From Microbacterium ureisolvens (GTDB lineage Bacteria; Actinomycetota; Actinomycetes; Actinomycetales; Microbacteriaceae): a DNA stretch of 64,000 nt. The DNA lies in assembly GCF_015278315.1 (NCBI RefSeq), contig NZ_JADIJE010000009.1:62001-126000 (forward strand), given 5' to 3'. This document shows, one piece after another, positions 24,805 through 32,883 of this stretch (its first letter is position 1; each line of letters starts with the position of its first letter). The notes below the pieces were generated by a model. That model did no database searches. It saw nothing but the letters and a program-made list of their open reading frames with translations, and had not been told where the DNA came from. Made by a program: the position numbers and the translations under genes.

Positions 24805-26376
24805 ATGACGCGCACGAACCGTTCGACACCCCAGGACCTACGCGCGCGGCGCAGTACGAGGAGGTTCCTCGGTCCGGTCCTCCTGCTGGGGGCGGTCCTG
24901 GTGACAACCGCCGTCACGTTCGCCGCGTGCGCGTTCGACTCGGGGTTCGGCCAGGACGCTTCGCCGTTCGTTCCGCGGCAGCCGGCGGTGTTCGAAACGG
25001 CGCTGCCGATCCCTCCGCTGGCCGAGTCGGAGGTCGTCGACGGTGTGCGGGTGTTCTCTCTCACGGCCCAGGAGGGCCGGACGCAGTTCATCGACGGGAT
25101 GACGACGCCCACCTGGGGCTTCAACGGCGCCTACCTGGGACCGACGCTGCGGGCGCACCGCGATGAGAAGGTCGCCGTCGAGGTGACCAACGCGCTTGCG
25201 GAGACGACCACCGTGCACTGGCACGGCATGCATCTGCCCGCGGCGATGGACGGAGGTCCGCATCAGCCGATCGAGCCCGGCGGGCGGTGGCGGCCGGAGT
25301 GGAGGGTCGACCAGCCTGCCGCGACGCTGTGGTACCACCCTCACCCGCACGGCGACACCGAGGAGCACGTGATGCGGGGGCTCGCGGGGATGTTCATCCT
25401 TGACGACGATCAGAGCCAGACCTACGGGCTTCCGCAGGACTACGGCGTCGACGACATCCCGCTGATCGTTCAGGACAAGAAGTTCCTCGCCGACGGCCGG
25501 TTCCAGCTCGATTCCCAGGGCAACGAGGTGGGCCTGCTGGGCGACGTCGTGTTGACGAACGGAGCGTGGGGCGCCGTGTTCGACGTGACGACCGAGCTGG
25601 TCAGGCTCAGGATCCTCAACGGTTCCAGTGCGCGGACCTACGACTTCGCGTTCGACGATGGTCGGGATTTCTCACTCGTCGGCACGGACGGCGGGGTGCT
25701 GGAGACGCCGCACTCGACGGATCACGTGCGGTTGTCACCCGGCGAGCGAGCCGAGGTCGTCGTCGGACTCGCTCCCGGTTCGCAGGCGATGCTGCGCTCG
25801 CTCCCGCCGGATCTCGGCGCCGTCGCGGTGCCCTCCGCATATGGAGGCCTCGATGATTTCGACGTCCTGCTGCTCCGTGCCGCTGATCAGCTGCAGCCGT
25901 CCGCTCCTTTTGCGGACCGCTTCGCGGCCATCCCGAGATTCGTCGCGGACGATGCTGACACCTCGCGGACCTTCGAGGTGCAGAACCGCGAGATCAACGG
26001 TCGCCGAATGGACATGGACCGCATCGACGAGGTCATGCAGGTGGACAGCACCGAGCTGTGGGAGGTCACCAACCTCGACCTGTTCCCGCACAACTGGCAT
26101 GTGCACGACGTCCAGTTCCAAGTCGTCGACATCGACGGCTCCACGCCGGGGCCGGAGCTTCGGGGATGGAAGGACACGATCTACCTCGAGCCCCGACGGA
26201 TCTACCGCATCATGATGCGGTTCGAGGACTACGTCGACGACGAGAAGCCCTACATGATCCATTGCCACCTGCTGCTGCACGAGGACGAGGGGCTGATGTC
26301 GCAGTTCGTCGTCAGCCGCGATGATGCCCGCCGCAACGTCGGCGACACCGACGGGAGCGGAGGCCACGGACATTGA
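24805..26376 (+). CDS. multicopper oxidase (three-domain, CueO/bilirubin-oxidase-like)
   Basis: The 523-residue exported protein has a basic N-terminus and a hydrophobic segment ending FAAC (Cys42), possibly a lipoprotein anchor. All four copper motifs are present: HWHG (138-141), YHPHPHG (177-183), HNWHVHDVQF, and HCHLLLHED with T1 Cys487. The type-1 axial position, Met in CueO and bilirubin oxidase, is Leu here, which in laccases goes with a high redox potential. The tail GGHGH may bind metal. ATG 24805 lies 6 nt after TACGGT (24793-24798), with no ribosome binding site. Probable roles are Cu(I) or Mn(II) oxidation or phenol oxidation at the cell surface. It is divergent from the kinase/regulator pair. 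Confidence 0.9.
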   Translation: MTRTNRSTPQDLRARRSTRRFLGPVLLLGAVLVTTAVTFAACAFDSGFGQDASPFVPRQPAVFETALPIPPLAESEVVDGVRVFSLTAQEGRTQFIDGMTTPTWGFNGAYLGPTLRAHRDEKVAVEVTNALAETTTVHWHGMHLPAAMDGGPHQPIEPGGRWRPEWRVDQPAATLWYHPHPHGDTEEHVMRGLAGMFILDDDQSQTYGLPQDYGVDDIPLIVQDKKFLADGRFQLDSQGNEVGLLGDVVLTNGAWGAVFDVTTELVRLRILNGSSARTYDFAFDDGRDFSLVGTDGGVLETPHSTDHVRLSPGERAEVVVGLAPGSQAMLRSLPPDLGAVAVPSAYGGLDDFDVLLLRAADQLQPSAPFADRFAAIPRFVADDADTSRTFEVQNREINGRRMDMDRIDEVMQVDSTELWEVTNLDLFPHNWHVHDVQFQVVDIDGSTPGPELRGWKDTIYLEPRRIYRIMMRFEDYVDDEKPYMIHCHLLLHEDEGLMSQFVVSRDDARRNVGDTDGSGGHGH

Positions 26377-26427
26377 CCGGGCACGAAAGCCGACACGCCG
26401 GCCGGGCCGGCCTGTGATGCTGGACCG

Positions 26428-26454
26428 ATGCAGACCGTGGACGCAGCGCAGTGA
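26428..26454 (+). CDS. possible 8-codon leaderless leader peptide
   Basis: ATG 26428 opens an 8-codon frame (MQTVDAAQ) whose stop TGA overlaps the GTG start of the kinase gene as GTGA. GATGCT at 26416-26421 lies exactly 6 nt upstream, the spacing seen before leaderless genes elsewhere in the window. The downstream GTG has no ribosome binding site of its own, so termination-reinitiation is a plausible way to translate it. No protein evidence can be given for such a short frame. Confidence 0.35.
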   Translation: MQTVDAAQ

Positions 26455-27311
26455 TCCCCGCCGTCACCCCGGAGGAGAGCGCACTCCTGTCCGAGCTGGG
26501 GCGTCGGCACGGTCTGTGGTCGACCGCCGACGTGCCGGGCCTTGTATCGCGGGGGACTGAGAACGTCACGTTCGCCGTGGGCGACTACATGGTGCGGCGC
26601 TCAGAGGACCTCGAGGCGGTCGTGCGCGAGGTCGAGGTGCTGGCGGGCCTGGCGACGGCGACGTCGGTCCCGACGCCGACGCCGGCGTTCCACGAGCCTG
26701 CGCTCGGGCTCTTCGCCTATCGCCGCCTGGACGGCGCGCCCCTCCTGTCCACCGCGCAGCGCCCGCCGCGCGATCTCGACCGGGCCGTGATCGACGCGCT
26801 CGCCGCCTTGCGCAGCCTCGATGCGTCGACGCGGCTGCCGCTGGATCACCATCCGAACGCGAGGTGGCACGACGATGCGGTGCAGGCCTTCCGGGCGGTG
26901 CGCGAGCACCTCACCGCGGATCAGCGGCGGCTGGTGCAGGCGTTCCTCGACGAGCCGCCGCCGGCGACAAGGCCCGACGTGGTAGCCCAGCACAACGACC
27001 TCGGTGCCGAGCACATCCTCGTCGGTGACGACGGGCAGGTGACCGGCATCATCGACTGGACGGATGCCGCGCTCGCGGATCCGGCGCGCGACATCGGGTC
27101 GATCTATCGCGACCTCGGCCCTGACACGGCCTTCCGCATCGGCGCGGCGCTCAACGGACCGGTGGGCGCCGACGAGGCGAGGCGGATCCGCTTCCACGCT
27201 CGATGCCGCTGGCTCGAGGACGTCGCGTTCGGCGTTGCGGAGCCGCCCCACGGCGCGGCCTACCTCGCCAACGCGTGGAGCACGTTCGGCCACACCTTCG
27301 CCGGGGGATGA
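26451..27311 (+). CDS. aminoglycoside phosphotransferase (APH/choline kinase) fold protein
   Basis: The 286-residue protein has the APH kinase layout: N-terminal lobe (VSRGTENVTFAVGDYMVRRS), catalytic loop VVAQHNDLGAEHILV with Asp of HND, and the metal-binding IIDWTDAALADPARDIG (both around residues 180-215). The fold phosphorylates aminoglycosides, choline, homoserine, macrolides and other small alcohols, so resistance should not be assumed. GTG 26451 is the earliest possible start in frame and lacks a ribosome binding site, but it overlaps the stop of a small upstream frame. Convergent with the MFS gene. Confidence 0.85.
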   Translation: MIPAVTPEESALLSELGRRHGLWSTADVPGLVSRGTENVTFAVGDYMVRRSEDLEAVVREVEVLAGLATATSVPTPTPAFHEPALGLFAYRRLDGAPLLSTAQRPPRDLDRAVIDALAALRSLDASTRLPLDHHPNARWHDDAVQAFRAVREHLTADQRRLVQAFLDEPPPATRPDVVAQHNDLGAEHILVGDDGQVTGIIDWTDAALADPARDIGSIYRDLGPDTAFRIGAALNGPVGADEARRIRFHARCRWLEDVAFGVAEPPHGAAYLANAWSTFGHTFAGG

Positions 27312-27314
27312 GCG

Positions 27315-28547
27315 TCAGGCCGCGTCCCCCACGAGCACAGCGGCTGCCTCGTCCGCGGCATCCGCCTCGCGCTCGTCGATCCGCGCCAGTGCGCGCCGGC
27401 CGAAGAGGACCGTCGCCGTGGCGATGAGGATGGACGCCGCGGCGAACATGTACGGGACGGTGGGGCCGTACGCGTGCCACAGCCACGCGGCGAGCGGCGG
27501 CGCGGCGGCGCCGCCGAGGAAGCGGACCGCGGAGTACGACGAGGACGCGACCGAGCGGGGAAGGTCGGTGGCCTCCATGACCGATTCGGTCAGGACGGTG
27601 TTCATGATGCCGAGCAGCAGGCCTCCGACGATGATGCAGACGACGAGCGCCGCAGCGTTGTGGACCACGATCCCCGCGACGACGAGGTCGATCGCGAGCA
27701 GGGGCAGGGTCAGCAGCATCACGGTGGTGCGCGCCAGGAAGCGCATCAGGAGCGGCGCGACCCAGACGCTCGTGATCGCCAGGGCGACGCCCCACCCGAA
27801 GAAGGTGAGCCCGATGCCCATCGCCCCGAAGCCGAGGGGGAACGGCGAGAAGGCGAGCAGCACGAAGAAGCCGATGTTGTAGAACAGCGCCGCGACGGCG
27901 AGGACCGCCAGCGCCGGGATGCGCAGCGCCGTGAAGGGCGCGGAGAGCTTGACCGGCACCGGCTTGGGGCCGGCTCCGCGCAGCAGCACGAGCACGGCGA
28001 CGAAGGCGATCGCCATGAGGGCGACGACGCCGAAGAACGGTCCCCGCCAGCTCACCTCGCCGAGCAGGCCGCCCAGGAGCGGGCCGACGGCGATGCCGAG
28101 GCCGAGTGCGGCCTCGTACAGAACGATGGCCGCGCCGCTGCCTCCCGACGCCGCGCCGACGATCGTCGCGAGAGCCGTCGAGATGAAGAGCGCGTTGCCG
28201 AGGCCCCAGCCGGCACGGAAGCCGATGATCGCGTCGACACTGCCGCTGAGCGCGCAGAGCAGGGCGAACACCACGATCAGGCCGAGACCGATCAGCAGTG
28301 TCGCCTTGGCGCCGATCCGGCTCGAGATCCAGCTCGTGATCAGCATCGCGAGACCGGTCACCAGCAGGTAGCTCGTGAAGAGCAGCTCGGTCTGGACGGG
28401 ACTGGCCTGGAGCGAATCGGCGATCGCCGGGAGGATCGGGTCGACCAGGCCGATGCCCATGAAGGCCACCACGCAGGCGAAGGCGACCGCCCACACCTGG
28501 GCAGGCTGCCGCCACACGGATCCCGTCACGTGCCCGTGCCCCCTCAT
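27315..28547 (-). CDS. MFS transporter (drug exporter-like, DHA1 type)
   Basis: A 410-residue protein with about twelve hydrophobic helices. It includes the early GLVDPILPAIADSLQASPVQTELLFTSYLLVTGLAMLITSWISSRIG region typical of DHA1 efflux pumps, and a central break after LLRGAGPKPVPVKL. The variant motif A (SSRIGAKATLLIGL) and GLGIAVGPLLGGLLGE (motif C-like, antiporter) point to export. Its ATG overlaps the MarR stop (ATGA), so it is repressed together with marR. Substrate unknown; the MarR ligand is probably the exported compound. Confidence 0.9.
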   Translation of the reverse strand: MRGHGHVTGSVWRQPAQVWAVAFACVVAFMGIGLVDPILPAIADSLQASPVQTELLFTSYLLVTGLAMLITSWISSRIGAKATLLIGLGLIVVFALLCALSGSVDAIIGFRAGWGLGNALFISTALATIVGAASGGSGAAIVLYEAALGLGIAVGPLLGGLLGEVSWRGPFFGVVALMAIAFVAVLVLLRGAGPKPVPVKLSAPFTALRIPALAVLAVAALFYNIGFFVLLAFSPFPLGFGAMGIGLTFFGWGVALAITSVWVAPLLMRFLARTTVMLLTLPLLAIDLVVAGIVVHNAAALVVCIIVGGLLLGIMNTVLTESVMEATDLPRSVASSSYSAVRFLGGAAAPPLAAWLWHAYGPTVPYMFAAASILIATATVLFGRRALARIDEREADAADEAAAVLVGDAA

Positions 28548-29002
28548 CGAGCCGCCTCCACGGTCGTCGATGGTGCGGCGGGGCGCGCGTGATCGAGCTT
28601 GCGCATGAGGACGGATGCCGTCGTCCGCAGCGCGTCCCACTCCTCCGGCTCCAGGTCGTCGAAGTGGGGCGCGAGAGCCGCGGTGAGCTGGAGGAGCCAG
28701 GTGTTGAGCGCTTCGAGGCCGAGCGCGGTGACCTCGACGACCGTCGCGCGAGAGTCCGCGGCATCCGTCGCCCTCTCCACGAGTCCGTGGTCGGCCATCT
28801 GCCCGACCAGTCGCGTCATCCCCGGCTGCGTCACGCGGCTCAGGCGCGCCAGCTCGCCGATGCGGAGCGGTCCGTGGTCGCGGAGGATCGTCAGCGTCCG
28901 CCACTGGGCCGCAGGGGTCTCGTTCGCTGTCTCGAGCGCCGCGACGCGCGTGAGCGCGTGGGCGGCGACGATGAGGGTCTCGATGTCCTGATCGTGGGTC
29001 AC
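28544..29002 (-). CDS. MarR family transcriptional repressor
   Basis: The 152-residue protein has the winged helix of MarR (AAQWRTLTILRDHGPLRIGELARLSRVTQPGMTRLVGQMADHGLVERATDAADSRATVVEVTALG, about residues 35-98) between dimerisation helices. GTG 29002 is used because TATGCT (29014-29009 on this strand) lies exactly 6 nt upstream; frames further upstream would read through the promoter. A 26-bp palindrome overlaps this promoter, so it almost certainly represses itself and the co-transcribed MFS exporter, with relief by a small aromatic or drug-like ligand. Confidence 0.9.
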   Translation of the reverse strand: MTHDQDIETLIVAAHALTRVAALETANETPAAQWRTLTILRDHGPLRIGELARLSRVTQPGMTRLVGQMADHGLVERATDAADSRATVVEVTALGLEALNTWLLQLTAALAPHFDDLEPEEWDALRTTASVLMRKLDHARPAAPSTTVEAAR

Positions 29003-29011
29003 GACATAAGC

Positions 29012-29037
29012 ATACCGCCGATATATATCGCCGGTAT
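29012..29037. promoter_or_regulatory. MarR operator: 26-bp palindrome over the marR promoter
   Basis: CGATATATATCG (29019-29030) is a perfect 12-bp palindrome, extended by arms ATACCG (29012-29017) and CGGTAT (29032-29037) with only the pair at 29018/29031 mismatched. It overlaps the -10 (TATGCT) and fills the spacer of the marR-MFS promoter, the usual place for MarR autorepression. Confidence 0.75.
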
Positions 29038-29093
29038 TGAAACTGCCCGACGTTCCGATTCGGTAACGGCGCACTCGTGCCGCCCCCGCCGAC

Positions 29094-29122
29094 TTGACCC
29101 CGACCGCCTCTGTTTCCTAGAT
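29094..29122 (+). promoter_or_regulatory. sigma-70-type promoter of the Liv transporter operon
   Basis: TTGACC at 29094-29099, 17-nt spacer, CTAGAT at 29117-29122. It lies 85 nt before the start of the substrate-binding protein gene. A good match to the housekeeping consensus for a high-GC genome. Confidence 0.6.
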
Positions 29123-29206
29123 TGCAAGAACCTGAATCGGATCTCATGTTTGAGAGCGAAGCGCCGGTTCATGCACCAGATCCTTCCAATGGGGAAAGGC
29201 ACGCAC

Positions 29207-30409
29207 ATGCGGGTTACGAAGAAGTTGCTCCTGGGCTCCGTGGTCGTCACGGCAGCGCTCGCCCTGGCGGCGTGCGCGCCGACAGCCGAGACGCCGTCCG
29301 GCGACCCGGCCGACGGCGAAGGCCCCGCCGAGGTCACCGTGGGCATCGTCACGAGCGAGTCCGGTCCGCTCGCCGGCTACGGCAAGCAGTACCTCGACGC
29401 GTTCGAGGCAGGACTCGACTACGCCACCGACGGCACCGGCGAGATCGACGGCACGGCCATCACGATCGAGAACCGCGACGACGCCGGCGACCCCGACAAG
29501 GCCGTCACCGCCGTCAAAGAGCTCATCGGCGAAGGCGTCAACATCATCGCCGGCACCGCGTCGTCGGGAGTCGCGCTCGCTGTTGCCGAGCAGGCGGCTC
29601 AGAACAAGGTCCTCTACATCTCCGGTCCCGCTGCCGCCGACGCCGTCACCGGCATCAACGAGTACACGTTCCGCTCGGGCCGCCAGAGCGCCCAGGACGT
29701 CGCCACCGCGGGCACGTTCCTCGACGACATCGAGGGCAAGAAGGTGACCGTGTTCGCGCAGGACAACGCGTTCGGCCAGGGCAACGTGGCGGCCGTCGAG
29801 GCGATCCTGGGGGGCAAGGGCGCGACCGTCGAGCCGGTCCTCGTCGCCGAGGACGCGACGGAGTTCACTCCCTTCGCGCAGCAGGTCCTCGCGGGCGCCC
29901 CCGACCTCGTGTTCGTCGCATGGGCGGGCGCCACGTCCGGCGCGATGTGGCAGGCGATGAGCCAGCAGGGTGTGCTCGACGAGATCCCCGTCGTCACCGG
30001 TCTCGGCGATGCAGCGACGTTCGGCGCCTACGGCGAGGCATCCGAGAAGATCAACTTCCTGAACCACTACTTCCCCGGCGCTCCCGACAACGACGTCAAC
30101 ACCGCGATGGTCGAGGCGATCGAGGAAGCAGGCGGCACCCCCGACCTCTTCAGCCCCGACGGCTTCAACGCGGCGATCATGATCGTGCACGCCATCCAGG
30201 AGGGCAAGGGCGACGTCGACGCGATGGTCGCCGCTCTCGAGGGCTTCGAGTTCGAGGGACCCAAGGGCACGATGACGGTGCGCGAGAGCGACCACGCGCT
30301 CCTCCAGGAGATGTACCAGGCCAAGCTCGTCGCCAAGGACGGCTCGTTCGTGCCCGAACTGGTCGACACGGTCGCGGCCGACGAGGTCGCGCCGGCCGAG
30401 GCCGAGTGA
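29207..30409 (+). CDS. branched-chain amino acid-type ABC transporter substrate-binding lipoprotein
   Basis: The 400-residue lipoprotein has a Lys-Lys N-terminus, a hydrophobic core and lipobox LAAC at Cys23. A Peripla_BP_6 (LivJ/LivK-type) fold follows: VTVGIVTSESGPLAGYGKQYLDAFEAGLDYA, DAGDPDKAVTAVKELI, NIIAGTASSGVALAVAEQ. Proteins of this class bind amino acids but also amides, short-chain acids and aromatic acids. ATG 29207 has GGGGAAAGG 7-8 nt upstream. It opens an operon that runs to 38056 with both ATPases, both permeases, an acyl-CoA synthetase and a 3-hydroxybutyrate-type dehydrogenase, which favours an organic acid over an amino acid as ligand. Confidence 0.9.
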   Translation: MRVTKKLLLGSVVVTAALALAACAPTAETPSGDPADGEGPAEVTVGIVTSESGPLAGYGKQYLDAFEAGLDYATDGTGEIDGTAITIENRDDAGDPDKAVTAVKELIGEGVNIIAGTASSGVALAVAEQAAQNKVLYISGPAAADAVTGINEYTFRSGRQSAQDVATAGTFLDDIEGKKVTVFAQDNAFGQGNVAAVEAILGGKGATVEPVLVAEDATEFTPFAQQVLAGAPDLVFVAWAGATSGAMWQAMSQQGVLDEIPVVTGLGDAATFGAYGEASEKINFLNHYFPGAPDNDVNTAMVEAIEEAGGTPDLFSPDGFNAAIMIVHAIQEGKGDVDAMVAALEGFEFEGPKGTMTVRESDHALLQEMYQAKLVAKDGSFVPELVDTVAADEVAPAEAE

Positions 30410-30428
30410 TCCGGGGTCTCGCGAGCAG

Positions 30429-31240
<812 letters not shown>

Positions 31241-31244
<4 letters not shown>

Positions 31245-32011
31245 GCACCGCAGACACCGCGGCCGCGGCATCCGCCATCCTCAGCGTGCGGCATCTCCGC
31301 TGCACCATCGCGGGCCAGCAGGTCGTCGAGGACGTCTCGTTCGACGTCCCGGCCACCGGGATCACCGCCGTCCTCGGCCGCAACGGCGTCGGCAAGACGT
31401 CGACGCTCCGGGGCATTCTGGGGCTCATCACCCGCCGCGGCGAGGTGCGGCTGGCGGGCGAGCGCATCGACGGACTCGCCACGCATCGCATCGTGCGGCG
31501 CGGGGTCGGCTACGTCCCGGAAGACCGCGAGGTCTTCTCGAAGCTCACCGTGGCCGAGAACCTCGCCCTCGCCGAGCGGCAGCGCAACCCGCGGCGCGAG
31601 TTCGTCGCCGACCTCTTCCCCGACCTCGTCGCGCGTCGGGATCAGCAGGCCGGCACGCTGTCGGGCGGCCAGCAGCAGATGGTGTCGGTCGCCCGCGCCC
31701 TGCTCAACGACAACCAGCTGCTCCTCGTCGACGAGCCGACCAAGGGTCTGGCCCCGAAGATCGTGAGCGAGGTGGCGGACGCGCTGCAGGAGGCGTCGAA
31801 GACCGTCCCGATCCTCCTCGTCGAGCAGAACCTCGAGGTCGTCCGGCGCCTCGCCGACGATGCCGTCGTCATCGCCGGTGGCCGCGTCGCGCACGTCGGC
31901 AAGGCGCGCGACATCCTCGACGACGAAGACCTCACCCGGCGCCTGTTGGGCGTCCACGTGGAGCATGAGGACGCTGGCGACGCACTGAGCGAGCGGAGCG
32001 AGTCGAAGTGA
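31241..32011 (+). CDS. livF: Liv-type ABC transporter ATP-binding protein (LivF-like)
   Basis: The 256-residue second ATPase has Walker A GRNGVGKTS, signature LSGGQQQMVSVARAL and Walker B LLLVDEPTKGLAP. ATG 31241 overlaps livG by 4 nt. Oddly, the last nine residues (ALSERSESK) are encoded by a sequence at 31985-32008 that resembles one flavour of a genomic repeat element (CTGAGC...GTCGAAG). The normal LivF C-terminus therefore appears extended or replaced by repeat-derived codons. Its stop overlaps the livH GTG start. Confidence 0.92.
31985..32008. repeat. CTGAGC...GTCGAAG repeat forming the livF 3' end
   Basis: A 24-nt stretch starting CTGAGCGAGCGG and ending GAGTCGAAG. It shares its ends (CTGAGC and GTCGAAG) with the inverted repeat in the ilvN-ilvC gap, with a different core. 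Here it is translated as the C-terminus of LivF. Confidence 0.5.
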
Positions 32012-32883
32012 GCACCCTCGTCCTCACCCTCATCACCGGCGTCGGCCTCGGCGCCCTCTACTTCCTCGTGGCGAGCGGCCTCAGCCTCATCTACGGCCTC
32101 ATGCACGTGCTGAACTTCGCGCACGGCGCGTTCCTGACCCTGAGCGCCTTCATGGGCTTCATGGTGGCGCAGGCGCTCGGCACCGACTCGTGGGGCTCCT
32201 TCCTGCTGTCGGTCCTCGTCGGAGCGGCCGTCGGCGCCGTCTTCGCGACCCTCACCGAGCTCGTGCTCATCCGCCCGCTGTACGAGCGGCACATCGAGCA
32301 GGTGCTCGTGACGGTGGGTCTCTCGTTCGCCGCGGTCGCACTGTTCGAAGGCATCTGGGGCACCGACCCGATCCACATCTCGGGGCCGTCGTGGCTGAAG
32401 CAGACCACCGAGGTGCTCGGCGCCCGCATCCCCAACACGTACTGGGTGCTGATGATCGCCGCCGTGCTCGTGCTCGCGGCGCTCGTCCTCTTCCTGCAGA
32501 AGACCCGCTACGGCATGATCATCCGGGCCGGCGTCGAGAACCGCTCGATGGTGACCGCACTCGGCATCGACGTGCGCCGCTCCTTCACGCTCGTCTTCGC
32601 GATCGGCGGTGCGGCCGCCGGCATCGGCGGCGTGCTGGCCATGCACTACTCGACGTTCGTCTCGGCCCACCTCGGGCAGACGCTCCTCATCTTCGCGTTC
32701 ATCGTCACCGTCGTCGGAGGCCTCGGTTCGCTCACGGGCGCGGCGGTCGCGTCGGTCCTCGTCGCGGTGCTCCAGCAGTTCGCGAACTTCTACCTGGGCG
32801 GCACCGGCGACTTCATCGTCGTGATCCTGCTGGCGCTCGTGCTGCTGGTGCGGCCGACCGGACTCCTCGGGAGGAAGGCATGA
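32008..32883 (+). CDS. livH: Liv-type ABC transporter permease (LivH-like)
   Basis: A 291-residue inner-membrane permease with about eight hydrophobic helices and the LivH hallmarks. These are LIYGLMHVLNFAHGAFLTLSAF near the N-terminus, ENRSMVTALGIDVRRSFTLVFAIGGAAAGIGGVLA (the EAA-like loop that contacts the ATPase) and VTVVGGLGSLTGA. GTG 32008 overlaps the livF stop. It forms the translocation pore with LivM. Confidence 0.92.
   Translation: MSTLVLTLITGVGLGALYFLVASGLSLIYGLMHVLNFAHGAFLTLSAFMGFMVAQALGTDSWGSFLLSVLVGAAVGAVFATLTELVLIRPLYERHIEQVLVTVGLSFAAVALFEGIWGTDPIHISGPSWLKQTTEVLGARIPNTYWVLMIAAVLVLAALVLFLQKTRYGMIIRAGVENRSMVTALGIDVRRSFTLVFAIGGAAAGIGGVLAMHYSTFVSAHLGQTLLIFAFIVTVVGGLGSLTGAAVASVLVAVLQQFANFYLGGTGDFIVVILLALVLLVRPTGLLGRKA

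Noticed and set aside
26451..27311. Aminoglycoside resistance gene
   Set aside because: Only the general APH kinase fold and HND/DW motifs are seen. The fold serves many substrates and there is no resistance context, so no drug is named.
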